This document shows positions 48,134 through 56,810 of a DNA stretch of 64,000 nt, in pieces. The notes beneath the pieces are model-generated. The model saw nothing but the letters and a program-made list of their open reading frames with translations, was not told where the DNA came from and ran no database searches. Source of the DNA: Hyphomonadaceae bacterium (GTDB lineage: Bacteria; Pseudomonadota; Alphaproteobacteria; Caulobacterales; Hyphomonadaceae); the NCBI GenBank assembly GCA_947474455.1, contig CANJIL010000008.1, positions 25,587 to 89,586 on the forward strand. Reading direction: 5' to 3'. Position numbers and translations under genes: made by a program. Numbering within the stretch: position 1 is the first letter of the stretch; each line of letters opens with the position of its first letter.

Positions 48134-49176
48134 ATGGCCGATGTCTTTCTCTCCTACTCAAGCAAGGGCCGCGCGGAGGCGATGCGGGTGCGGGAGGCGT
48201 TGAGCGCGCGCAGGATCGACGTGTTCTGCGATCAGGAGACGCCGCCGGGGCAGGACTGGGACACCTGGATCCGAGGCAAGCTTTCGGTGTGCAGCGTCGC
48301 CGCGGTGCCGTGGTCGGAGACCAGTGTGAAAAGCGACAATGTACGCCATGAGGCCCTGGTGGCGCGCAAGGCGAACAAGCTCTTGCCGGCGATGGTCGAT
48401 TCGATCGAGGCCGATGTGCTGCCGATGGGACTCTATATCGTGCAGGCCATCAACCTCACCGACTGGCGCGATGCGAACTCGAAGGGCGTTGCCCAGCCGA
48501 CCGATGTGATCAGTGCGCGGCTGGGACGGCCGGCTGCGAAGGCGACCACGGCGAAGGCTTCCAGCGCGGCCCCTTCGCCAAAGGGGCAGACGGCCTTTGC
48601 GCTAATGGCGATCGCAGCGGCTGTCGGCGGCATGGCGTGGTTCATGATGCAGCAGCCCTCCGCGCCTGCCCTGCCCTCGGATCACATCTCGGGCAACAGG
48701 GTGTTCGCGCCGGGCAATGGAGCTGCCACGCCTGCGCCGGGGGCGACATGTCCGGACGGATCAGTTCCAATGCTGGGCGTGTGCGCGAATGGCAACATGC
48801 AGATACCCCGGCCCCGGTGCTGGGCGGCGGCCTCGGACCTAGCCCTGCAGAAGCATTCTCAGCCAGGATGGCAGGCCACTGGAACTGGGATGGCCTTCCC
48901 TGCGCCAACGGTCCGAACGTGACGGTTGATGGCGGCAGGATCGTGTTCGTCACGCCGGACAGCCGTTTCGTTCATCTGATCGAGAGTGAGACATCGCAGG
49001 AGACTCGCACGCGGGTGGTCTAACCCGCGTCAGCTTCGGGCGACATGTATCTCCTCACGCCTGAATTCGTCGCTACGTCGGCGACGCGGAACTTCGATCT
49101 GGTGGTCGAGTACCGCACTGCCGGGACGCGAGACGTGTGGTCGCCCTGCGAACTCTGGTCATTGCGTCGGCGATGA
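48134..49176 (+). pseudogene. TIR-domain membrane protein, broken by a frameshift and a stop
   Basis: The first 224 codons encode an N-terminal TIR domain (residues 3-112: box 1 DVFLSYSS, VPWSETSVKS, then NVRHEALVARKANKLLPAMVD, where Glu73 is in the place of the NADase glutamate). An Ala/Lys linker, one transmembrane helix (153-172, TAFALMAIAAAVGGMAWFMM) and the start of an extracytoplasmic part follow. Near 48806-48816 (CCCCGGCCCCGG) the frame must change. The next frame gives GLGPSPAEAFSARMAGHWNW and VTVDGGRIVFVTPDSRFVHL, meets TAA at 49021, and then continues as MYLLTPEFVATSATRNFDLV to 49176. As written only the TIR-helix part is made, with a wrong tail ending at 48922. It converges on the S9 peptidase and overlaps its 3' end. 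Confidence 0.7.
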
Positions 49177-51498
49177 CGTCGCTAACCCCGGCGGTGGCGT
49201 GGTCGTCTTTGCGGGTTCCGTCGGGATCACCGATGACTTGTTGCGGTCCGGTGGATCGACGTTCAGAAGCGTCTTGACGAAGAAGTCCCAGCGACGACGT
49301 TCGCCGTATTGGCCGCCTTCGCTGTGGTCGACGCCGGGCAGCATGATGAAGTCGAATGTCTTGCCGGCTTTGATGAGAGCGTTGACGACCTGATAGGTCG
49401 AGCTGGGATCGACGTTGGTGTCGAGTTCGCCGACGACCAGTGCGAGCTTGCCCTGCAGCAGGGGCGCGTTGTCGACGTTGGACGAGGCAGCGTATTCAGG
49501 CCCGATGGGCCAACCCATGTATTGTTCGTTCCACCAGATCTTGTCCATGCGATTGTCGTGGCTGCCGGCGAAGGCCCAGGCCGCCTTGTAGACATCGTTA
49601 TGGAACAGCAGGGCGCCCATCGCATTCTGGCCGCCAGCCGAGCCGCCATAGATGCCGAGGCGGCTCATGTCATACCACGGATATTTCGCGGCGACTGCCT
49701 TGTGCCAGAGAATGCGATCGGGGAAGCCGGCGTCCTTCAGGTTTTTCCATGAGACGTCGTGGAAGGCCTTGGAGCGGTAATTGGTGCCCATGCCGTCGAT
49801 CTGCACCACGATGAAGCCGAGTTCGGCCTGCGCCTGCATGGGGCGATAGGCGGCGAAACCTGTCGGCGTGAATGCGCCCTGCGGGCCAGCATAGATGTTC
49901 TCGATTACAGGATAGGTTTTCGTCGGATCGAAATTGGTCGGCTTGAAGATGAGGCCGTAGATATCGGTGACGCCGTCTCGTCCCTTGGCGACGAAAAGCT
50001 CCGGCGGCGACCAGCCGAAGGCGGCCAGCGCCTCCGTGCTGGAACGCTCCAGCTCGATCAGCACCGCGCCGTCCGAGGCGCGTTTAAGCTGCGTGACGGG
50101 CGCCATGTCGACGCGCGACCAGGTATCGACATAGACGGAATAGTTCGGGGAGAAAGTCACCGTGTGCGTGCCCGGCTCGCTGGTGAGCTGGACGAGCCCC
50201 GTGCCATCGAAATTGATCCGGTAATAGTGCACGAAATACGGATCTTCGTTCGGGCGCATTCCGTTGGCGCTGAAGATGATCTCGCGACGCTTCTGGTCGA
50301 CGCTGATAACAGCGCGCACCGCCCACGCGCCTTTGGTGATCTGCTTCTTCACGACGCCTTTGACACCGTCATAGAGATATATATGGCACCAGCCATCCCG
50401 CTCGGACATCCAGACGATTTCCTTGCCATCGTTCACGGGCTCGAACACGATCTTTGAACTGTATTCAATGTAGGTAGGCGATTGTTCGTCAATCAGCACG
50501 CGCGGCACGCCCTCGCGATTGACCTCGATAATTCGGAATGTCTGATGGCCGCGCTGGTTGTAGCGTACGTAGAAGCCGCGGCCGTCCTTCCACCATCTTG
50601 GCTCGGTCTGAAAATAGGCGTTGGGAAAGAGACTGCGGTCGATGACCGTGGCGGCGCCGGTGGCCGTGTCGATCAGGACGGGCTGGCGGTCCGTCAGCTC
50701 ATCGCCCGGCTTCTGGTAGAACAGCTCCGTCAGGTTTGGTTCAAGCTGTCCGTCAGGCGAGCTCTCGACATAGTGGACATAGCGCTCCGTGCCCGGCCTG
50801 TTACGCGAGACGGCCAGCATGCGGCTGTCGGGAGACCAGCTGTCGCGGGTGACGACGTAGTAGCTCTTTTCGGCGCCGTCGAAGGTGAGCTGGCGTTCGG
50901 CCTGCGTTGCGAGATCGCGGATGAAAATGTTGTCGTCGCGGATGAAAACTTCGGACTTTTCGTCCGGTGACTTCTTCGGCCCGAGGTCTCGCCGTTCGGG
51001 CGGGCCGGAGCCGATCGGCTTGCGCGTTCCCATGCCGATGATCGGCGGCGGACGTTGCAGATCCTCGAGTCGCTCGCACAGCGGGTTCGCGATCTGACAG
51101 CGCCAGTGTGCATCGACCGCGTCGAACTCCATCGACGTGCGATCATCCGACAGCGAATATTTCAGGAAAGGCAGGTTCGTCAGTTTCCACGGGCGGCCCG
51201 TGCGGGCCGTCAGCGACCTTGCCAGCAGGTAATGGTCGAAGCCGGGGGACTTTTCCAGCGTCTGCAGATCGACCTGGACGAATTCATAGCCGCCGCCGTT
51301 CAGCGTGCGCCGGTAGGTCAACGTCTTCGAGTCGGCCGCGAAGATCGGATCGCCGACAATGCCTTCGACGAGACCATAGAAACGTGTACGGAGGTTTTCG
51401 GCGCGGGCGTAGTCTTCCGCCGCGCCCTGGGCCGCAGCCGGGATCGGCGCCGAAACGATCGCCAGCGCCAGCGCCGCGAGGTGCAGCGTTCTTCTCAT
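49159..51498 (-). CDS. S9 family serine peptidase, dipeptidyl-peptidase IV type
   Basis: This is an exported prolyl-oligopeptidase-family enzyme. About 779 residues from the ATG at 51498 with a Sec signal peptide (MRRTLHLAALALAIVSAPIPAAAQG). It has an N-terminal beta-propeller (DPPIV_N type) and a C-terminal alpha/beta hydrolase with nucleophile GIYGGSAGGQN, the acid in VGELDTNVDPSSTYQV and the His in LPGVDHSEGGQYG. The last 25 residues are Pro/Thr-rich. Family members release X-Pro dipeptides from peptides in the periplasm. The exact substrate is not predictable. Confidence 0.93.
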   Translation of the reverse strand: MRRTLHLAALALAIVSAPIPAAAQGAAEDYARAENLRTRFYGLVEGIVGDPIFAADSKTLTYRRTLNGGGYEFVQVDLQTLEKSPGFDHYLLARSLTARTGRPWKLTNLPFLKYSLSDDRTSMEFDAVDAHWRCQIANPLCERLEDLQRPPPIIGMGTRKPIGSGPPERRDLGPKKSPDEKSEVFIRDDNIFIRDLATQAERQLTFDGAEKSYYVVTRDSWSPDSRMLAVSRNRPGTERYVHYVESSPDGQLEPNLTELFYQKPGDELTDRQPVLIDTATGAATVIDRSLFPNAYFQTEPRWWKDGRGFYVRYNQRGHQTFRIIEVNREGVPRVLIDEQSPTYIEYSSKIVFEPVNDGKEIVWMSERDGWCHIYLYDGVKGVVKKQITKGAWAVRAVISVDQKRREIIFSANGMRPNEDPYFVHYYRINFDGTGLVQLTSEPGTHTVTFSPNYSVYVDTWSRVDMAPVTQLKRASDGAVLIELERSSTEALAAFGWSPPELFVAKGRDGVTDIYGLIFKPTNFDPTKTYPVIENIYAGPQGAFTPTGFAAYRPMQAQAELGFIVVQIDGMGTNYRSKAFHDVSWKNLKDAGFPDRILWHKAVAAKYPWYDMSRLGIYGGSAGGQNAMGALLFHNDVYKAAWAFAGSHDNRMDKIWWNEQYMGWPIGPEYAASSNVDNAPLLQGKLALVVGELDTNVDPSSTYQVVNALIKAGKTFDFIMLPGVDHSEGGQYGERRRWDFFVKTLLNVDPPDRNKSSVIPTEPAKTTTPPPGLATSSPTQ

Positions 51499-51559
51499 CC
51501 ACGCCCTCTGTTCCGGCCACGCAATATTGGGGAGTGCAGAGCTTGCGATGGGCCCTGTC

Positions 51560-51713
51560 AACTAGCGCGCCGCATTTACGCCTTAAACAATCCCGTCATC
51601 GCCCCCTTCCGGACGTGTCGAGGGCGCCTCCCTGGGCGAGAAGACAATCATTCTCTCCCCCGAGAATCATCCTTTGGTCCCCGTCGGCTTCGTCGACGGG
51701 GACTTTTTCTTTA
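51560..51713 (+). ncRNA. candidate small RNA ending in an orphan terminator
   Basis: At 51677-51713 a perfect 9-bp stem (GTCCCCGTC/GACGGGGAC) is followed on the plus strand by TTTTTCTTT, a textbook intrinsic terminator, yet both neighbouring genes are on the minus strand. Upstream are a smaller hairpin (ATTCTC/GAGAAT, about 51650-51667) and C-rich, possibly single-stranded stretches (CGCCCCCTTCC, GCCTCCC). I see no good promoter, so the 5' end is a guess. Confidence 0.45.
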
Positions 51714-51728
51714 CGCTAGCGGATGCGC

Positions 51729-52289
51729 TCAGTGGCCCTTCTGGTGGCCAGTCAGCCAGTCCATCAGGGCGAGCAGGACGCCCGAGACCACGAAGGTGAC
51801 ATGGACAATGACCTGCCACATCAGCTTGTCGCGAGCCTGTGCGTCGAACGTCATGCCGTCGCCTAGTTCGAGGAAGCTCTTGAGAAGCGCTATGCCCGAG
51901 ATCGCGACAATGGAGGCGACCAGCTTCAGCTTGAGCGCCGAGAAATCGACCGTGCCCATCCATTCGGGGCGGTCTTCGTTCTCGCCGGTGTCGATCTTCG
52001 AGATGAAGTTCTCATAACCCGAGAACATGACGATCACGACGAGGTTTGCGGCCAGCGACAGGTCGATGAGCGATAGCGCCAGCATGATCGCGTCGTCGGC
52101 GGTCATGGCGTAGGCGTGGGTGGCGGGATCGAACGTCCACAGCATCGGGATCTGGTGGATGAGCTCCTGGAAGAACACGACCAGAAGCGCGATTACAGCC
52201 GCGATCAGGCCTACATAGAACGGCGCCATCAGCCAGCGGGCGCGGAATAGGCCGCCCTCGAGGGCGCGCTCTAGCCAAGGTTTCTTCAT
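51729..52289 (-). CDS. YqhA/UPF0114 family membrane protein
   Basis: A 186-residue inner-membrane protein from the ATG at 52289 (MKKPWLERALEGGLFRARW). It has four hydrophobic segments and the family markers ALSLIDLSLAANLVVIVMFSGYENF and KLKLVASIVAISGIALLKSFLEL. The function of the family is not known. A start 13 codons upstream (52328) is in frame but less typical. Confidence 0.88.
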   Translation of the reverse strand: MKKPWLERALEGGLFRARWLMAPFYVGLIAAVIALLVVFFQELIHQIPMLWTFDPATHAYAMTADDAIMLALSLIDLSLAANLVVIVMFSGYENFISKIDTGENEDRPEWMGTVDFSALKLKLVASIVAISGIALLKSFLELGDGMTFDAQARDKLMWQVIVHVTFVVSGVLLALMDWLTGHQKGH

Positions 52290-52410
52290 CGGCGGCAGGC
52301 TCCGGATTCTGGCCACGATGAGCCACAAACCAAGAACGACGATTCACCGCAACCGAAATCGCGCGGGTCCGAATTAATCGCGAGCAAGCATTCGCGCGCA
52401 GGGCGAGCGC

Positions 52411-53433
52411 TCAGCCATTTGCGCCGCGCAGCGCATCCGGCGTGAGCCGCTGGGACATCGCGTCGATCAGAAGGAAGATGGCTGCGAAGTCTTGCAGCAT
52501 TTCGCGGACGCGGCCAAGATCGCCCATCCTGCGGTACATCGAGCCGGCTTCGAGCAGGCTCTTGCCCTCGCAAGCCAGCAGCATCTCGCCGCCGGCGAAG
52601 GCGCAGCGGACCTGCTTGCCTTTGAAGGTGCGTTCGAGGCCGACGAGGCGTTCCATGAAGTCCGGCGTGAGAATGAAGCGGGCTTCGATCTGGTCGGTGG
52701 AGTAGACCTCGAAGGCTTTCTCAAAGACCGGGTCTTCCAGCTTCACCTTCTGGCCCTTGCCCATCTGACCGAGCTTTGCGAGCCAGTTGAGCATGCCCAT
52801 GTCGCGATAGACCTTGGTGACGCCGTTGAACTGCTTGTGGAACTTCACCACGAGACACTGGCCGCGGAACACGGTGACCCAGGTCGTGCGGGTGCGGCCT
52901 TTCGAGTCGGTCGTGGTGCGCTTCTCTTCCAGATGCGCTTCGAAGAACTCGAACGGCGTGTCATTGCGGGAACCGGTGAGCCGGTCTTCGTACTTGGCGC
53001 GATCCCAGCCGGGGACGAGGCCGAGCGAGCGAAAGGTGTTGATCTCCTGTGGCGGCGCCGGGGTGATTTGATAGCCCATGCCGAACTCGGCCGAGACCGG
53101 CTCGATCAGCATGAGCTTGGTTTCCTCGGCGAGTTTGTTAAGCGCCATACTGCCCCACGCGCCCATGCCAAAGGCCGCTACAACGCCGACGAAAATTCCG
53201 AATATCCAGATGTCTTCGCCGATGAAGAAACTGCCGCCGCCAATCGCCAGCGCGAGCACGACACCTATGATGATGAAGTTCCGCTGGCGCTTGACCGCGT
53301 TTTCGCGGTCGGTTTCGCGGGCGATGAGACCCGGCTGGACTGTGCTGCTGAAACGTTGCGAGAAGAACTGGAAATCCGGCGGCAGGCCTTCCATGGCCTG
53401 CCCGATCGTCAGGATTTCCTGCTTTTCCACCAT
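52411..53433 (-). CDS. DUF3137 family membrane protein
   Basis: A 340-residue protein with two adjacent transmembrane helices (about residues 50-95: NFIIIGVVLALAIGGGSFFIG and WIFGIFVGVVAAFGMGAWGS), followed by a large cytoplasmic domain. Within it are TWVTVFRGQCLVVKFHKQFNG, VEDPVFEKAF-type residues (here LEDPVFEKAFEVYSTDQIEAR) and ILTPDFMERL. This pattern is the DUF3137 (galanin-like) family, whose role is unknown. It is a single gene with normal composition. Confidence 0.88.
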   Translation of the reverse strand: MVEKQEILTIGQAMEGLPPDFQFFSQRFSSTVQPGLIARETDRENAVKRQRNFIIIGVVLALAIGGGSFFIGEDIWIFGIFVGVVAAFGMGAWGSMALNKLAEETKLMLIEPVSAEFGMGYQITPAPPQEINTFRSLGLVPGWDRAKYEDRLTGSRNDTPFEFFEAHLEEKRTTTDSKGRTRTTWVTVFRGQCLVVKFHKQFNGVTKVYRDMGMLNWLAKLGQMGKGQKVKLEDPVFEKAFEVYSTDQIEARFILTPDFMERLVGLERTFKGKQVRCAFAGGEMLLACEGKSLLEAGSMYRRMGDLGRVREMLQDFAAIFLLIDAMSQRLTPDALRGANG

Positions 53434-53523
53434 ATCCGCCCCGAGTCGCCGTCCCGCAGCTTTAATACACCAGCGGACGGCGTTCGCCAGTTCGGGGCGG
53501 CAGGCAGCCTGAATAGAGCGGGG

Positions 53524-53799
53524 TCAGGCCAGGGTGGCCTTGCCGGTGTGGAAGATGCGGAGGATCAGGAGTTCATCTTCCAGCCGGCGGTTCACCACCA
53601 CATAGGGCGTGCCTTCGATCGGCAGTTCGCGCACGCCGATGCGGCGCGACTTCCGGCCCAGCTGGTCGAAGCGGACAAGCTGGAGGATTCGGTTTTCAAG
53701 CAGCGACTTGTCTCGCGCCGCGTTCGCCGTGTGGCCGGCTGAGGACACGTCAATTAGCCGTTCGAAGTCATCCGCCGCGCGGGGACGCCAGGTGATCAT
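53524..53799 (-). CDS. RelE/ParE-family toxin
   Basis: A 91-residue protein from the ATG at 53799: MITWRPRAADDFERLIDVSS is the usual first strand and helix of ParE/RelE toxins. It is followed by LENRILQLVRFDQLGRKSRR, the ELPIEGTPYVVVNRRLEDE strands and the end LILRIFHTGKATL, close to the family's IlrVlHg.r motif. The start overlaps the antitoxin stop (TGATG). RelE members cut mRNA, ParE members act on gyrase; the sequence looks more ParE-like. Confidence 0.88.
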   Translation of the reverse strand: MITWRPRAADDFERLIDVSSAGHTANAARDKSLLENRILQLVRFDQLGRKSRRIGVRELPIEGTPYVVVNRRLEDELLILRIFHTGKATLA

Positions 53800-54017
53800 C
53801 AGCGGCCGAACCTCGCGCGCATGCGGAGCATGACGTCGTTGTGCAAAAGGCGCACGCCATCGTCGCTGTCGAGTTCGGCTTCGACCCCGGCCCATTGTTC
53901 AGGCGTGAGCATGGAGGCGGGCTCGGACAGCAGCGCCTCGATCTCAGCGGCGATCATCTCCTGCTCAGCCTCTGGCAAGGCTTGCAGGCGCTCGATGGCG
54001 GCTTCCATTTTGGTCAT
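53799..54017 (-). CDS. antitoxin of the ParE/RelE-type pair
   Basis: A 72-residue acidic protein with MTKMEAAIERLQALPEAEQEMIAAEIEALL at the start and LTPEQWAGVEAELDSDDG in the middle. It resembles small antitoxins with a helical N-terminus. The C-terminus DVMLRMRARFGR likely covers the toxin. It is immediately upstream of and translationally coupled to the toxin, the normal order. Confidence 0.82.
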   Translation of the reverse strand: MTKMEAAIERLQALPEAEQEMIAAEIEALLSEPASMLTPEQWAGVEAELDSDDGVRLLHNDVMLRMRARFGR

Positions 54018-54097
54018 GGCGGTACGGCTATCATGCCGGACATGCCATTCCGGTTAACGTCGAACGTGTCTTGTCTTTGCTCGCTATTCCCTTTGCA

Positions 54098-55030
54098 TCA
54101 GAGGTCCAGCGCTTTCATGTCATCAGCCGTGAGCTTCAACCTGGCCGCGGGCGCGAGTTCCTTCAATTGCGCGGCGCTGGTTGCCGAGGCGATGGGGGCG
54201 GTCACACTGGGGCGGGCCATCAGCCAGGCGAGCGCGATCTGCGCCGGGGTTGCGCCGTGCGCCTTGGCGACCTTGTCAAGCTCGGCGAGGATGGCGAGGC
54301 CGCGTGGGGTGAAGTTCTTCTTCATGCCGCCGCCGCGGACAGATTTGCCGAGGTCGTCCCCGGACCGATACTTGCCAGTGAGGAAACCACTGGCGAGGGC
54401 GAAGTAAGGGATCACTCCGAGATTGTGCATCACGCAGAGGTCTTGGAGCGCACCTTCATACTGGTCGCGGACTAGAAGATTGTAATGCGGCTGGAGAACA
54501 GTGTAGCGGGCGCGGCTGGGGCCGGCGGCGTCGAGCGCTTCCTTGAGGCCCGCCGCGTCATAGTTGGAGCCGCCGACGGCGCGGACCTTGCCCTGGTCGA
54601 TGAGGCGCTGGTGCGCCTCCAGCGTCTCCGCGATTGGCGTATCCTTGTCGGGGAAGTGCGAGAGGTAGAGATCGATGCGATCGGTCTTGAGGCGCTTGAG
54701 CGAGGCTTCGCAGGCGGACTGGATGTAGCCGGCCTTGAGGCCCTTGCCGGCGGCCATCTCGCTGCCGACCTTGGTAATGACGACGACGCTGTCGCGATTG
54801 CGGCGTTCCTTCATCCAGTCCCCGAGGACGGCTTCGGATTCGCCGCCCTGATGGTCGGGGACCCAGCGGGAATAGGCATCGGCGGTATCGACCGCGTCGA
54901 AGCCTGCGGCGATGAAAGCATCGAGCACAGCGTAGGAGGCGGCCTTGTCGGCCGTCCAGCCGAACACGTTGCCGCCGAGGACCAGCGGCGCGATTTCGAG
55001 GCCTGATGTTCCAAGCTTGCGTTTCTGCAT
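54098..55030 (-). CDS. aldo/keto reductase
   Basis: An NADPH-dependent oxidoreductase with a TIM-barrel fold. The 310-residue protein starts at the ATG at 55030 with a good GGAG ribosome binding site. It shows the catalytic Asp and Tyr (FDAVDTADAYSRW), Lys (VVITKVG) and His (LYLSHFPDKDTP), the KVRAVGGSNYD strand and the C-terminal cofactor loop around VTAPIASATSAAQL. It is of the YajO/Tas-like type; the substrate is unknown. Confidence 0.93.
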   Translation of the reverse strand: MQKRKLGTSGLEIAPLVLGGNVFGWTADKAASYAVLDAFIAAGFDAVDTADAYSRWVPDHQGGESEAVLGDWMKERRNRDSVVVITKVGSEMAAGKGLKAGYIQSACEASLKRLKTDRIDLYLSHFPDKDTPIAETLEAHQRLIDQGKVRAVGGSNYDAAGLKEALDAAGPSRARYTVLQPHYNLLVRDQYEGALQDLCVMHNLGVIPYFALASGFLTGKYRSGDDLGKSVRGGGMKKNFTPRGLAILAELDKVAKAHGATPAQIALAWLMARPSVTAPIASATSAAQLKELAPAARLKLTADDMKALDL

Positions 55031-55115
55031 GGGGAGGCTCCTGTACTGGCGGCAACATGCGACGGCGAGCATTTGCTCACAAGCGCCCTGGTTTGTGAGA
55101 GCTCTGTGAAGCCGT

Positions 55116-55234
55116 GCTCGTCATTCCCGCCGGAGCCCGGAGGGCGAAGAGTTGGAACTGAAGGGCTTTAACCTCGGCGCCTGTCGCCCTGGGTCCCGAC
55201 TCGCGCACTAGGGCGCGCGTCCGGAATGATGAGC
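55116..55234. repeat. palindromic intergenic repeat, copy A
   Basis: The ends GCTCGTCATTCC and GGAATGATGAGC are inverted copies (11 of 12 match) about 95 bases apart, with GCCGGAGCCCGGAGGG next to the left end. Such ATTCC-ended palindromes are a common class of dispersed intergenic repeats in Proteobacteria. A related element lies at 59586-59692. Confidence 0.5.
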
Positions 55235-55248
55235 AGAGGTTTCGCCGA

Positions 55249-56205
55249 TTACTCGTCGACGTAGATGCCCACCTGCCTCACACCCGTCGCATCCGTGCGG
55301 CCGCGGAACATGCCCTCGGTGTTCATGCTGAGGGCGACGTCGCCCTTGTGGCCGAGGACAATGACGCCGCCTGTGCCGCCGAGGGCCTTCACTTCGTCGA
55401 GCGTGGCCTTAGCGGCGGCTTCGGCGGCCATTCCCTGCATCTCCACGCGTGCGCAGATCGTACGGGCGGCGCTGGCGCGGATGAAGTATTCGCCATCGCC
55501 CGTGGCGGAGACGGCGCAGGACGCGTTGTCGGCGTAGGTTCCGGCGCCGATGATCGGGCTGTCACCGATGCGGCCAGGAGGCTTGGCGTTCATGCCGCCG
55601 GTGGAGGTAGCTGCGGCGAGGTTGCCTTTAGCGTCCATCGCGACGGCGCCGACTGTTCCGTAGCAATCGATGGGCTGGAGATCTCCGGCCATGGCTCGCT
55701 CCAGCGCTTGGAGGCGGCGTGGCGTGATGAAGTATTCGGGGGGCACGATCTCGATGCCGGCTTTCGCGGCCATCTCGTCGACATCGGGACCGGCGAACAT
55801 CACACGGCCAGTCTGTTCCATGACATGACGGGCGGCGCGGATCGGGTTCTTGACCGTGCGCACCTGGGCGACGGCGCCTGCCTTGCGATTGGACCCATCC
55901 ATGATGGAGGCGTCGAGTTCGGCGACGCCTTCGAGCGTCAGCACGGCGCCCTTGCCTGCGTTGAAGTTCGGATTGTCCTCCAGCACGCCCACGGCGGCTT
56001 CGACCGCATCGAGCGATGAGCCGCCACAGCTAAGGATTCTCGAACCGGCTTCGAGCGCTTCATTGAGGCCGGCGCGGTAAGTCGCGTCCATCTCCGGCGT
56101 CATCTCGGCGCGGCGCATGACCCCGGCGCCGCCATGGATCAGGAGCGTCCATTCGGGTTTGGGCATTGCGGGCTCCAGAGAGGCGCAGGCGGAGGCCAGG
56201 GCCAT
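55249..56205 (-). CDS. isoaspartyl peptidase/L-asparaginase (Ntn hydrolase)
   Basis: This plant-type asparaginase cleaves isoaspartyl dipeptides after self-processing. The 318-residue protein has TLLIHGGAGV near the start and AGKGAVLTLEGVAELDASIMDG. The autocleavage site with the nucleophilic Thr is CYGTVGAVAMDAKGNLAAAT, and the substrate loop is GDSPIIGAGTYAD. The first residues MALASACASLEPAMPK look like the end of a lipoprotein signal. The preceding bases encode MRRAIPLVA in a frame offset by one, so the annotated start may be truncated by an indel. Confidence 0.88.
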   Translation of the reverse strand: MALASACASLEPAMPKPEWTLLIHGGAGVMRRAEMTPEMDATYRAGLNEALEAGSRILSCGGSSLDAVEAAVGVLEDNPNFNAGKGAVLTLEGVAELDASIMDGSNRKAGAVAQVRTVKNPIRAARHVMEQTGRVMFAGPDVDEMAAKAGIEIVPPEYFITPRRLQALERAMAGDLQPIDCYGTVGAVAMDAKGNLAAATSTGGMNAKPPGRIGDSPIIGAGTYADNASCAVSATGDGEYFIRASAARTICARVEMQGMAAEAAAKATLDEVKALGGTGGVIVLGHKGDVALSMNTEGMFRGRTDATGVRQVGIYVDE

Positions 56206-56324
56206 GCCACAAGCGGGATCGCACGCCGCATGTGCCTCGCCTCCACAAGAGAGGCGATGCTAGAACGGTTCGTGCATGCTTCCTAGCGTGGACGCCATCA
56301 GAGCGCCTTCGGCTTCCAGTCTGC

Positions 56325-56738
56325 CTATGGGGTCGCGTTGACCATCCACGGAATGCCGAACTCGTCGGTCAGCGAGCCGTCTCCCGGCGACCAGAATGCC
56401 TCGCCGAAAGGCATGCTGACCTTGCCGCCTTCGAGAAGGGCGGCGATCCAGCGGCGCGCCTCGGCAACATCCTGCGTGCGCAGCGTCACGTCGAAGCCGT
56501 TCTTGGGCTTGTCGATGTTCGGCGCCCACGGCTTAACCATGTAGGCGCATGATCGCCTGATCGCCGACTTCAAGCCAGCAAGCATCAGTCAGGCCTTGAT
56601 TTTGGGATCGGCATACCTGTTGGACGCGCCTTAGCCGCAGGGATAAGCGGCGGTGATCTTGCCGCCGAGCGCCCTGGGGTAGAATTCGAACGCTTCCCGG
56701 CACTGGCCCTGGAAGCTGAGGCTGGTCACGATTTTCAT
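56325..56738 (-). pseudogene. decayed PhnB-like VOC family gene
   Basis: Leftwards from the ATG at 56738 the frame gives MKIVTSLSFQGQCREAFEFY, the typical VOC/PhnB start, then KITAAYPCG and an in-frame TAA. A TGA follows near DPKIKA. After a frame change DMVKPWAPN-like sequence (here YMVKPWAPNIDKPKN) leads into GFDVTLRTQDVAEARRWIAAL and the end GSLTDEFGIPWMVNATP at 56325. Two stops and at least one frameshift show it is dead. It resembles the deletion relic at 26666 in family but not in detail. Confidence 0.7.
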
Positions 56739-56810
56739 GGGCAGGATACTCCGGTCGAACCCGTAGGACGTTCCCGCACCGCCAATGCCGACGGCATCGA
56801 CTGGAAAATG

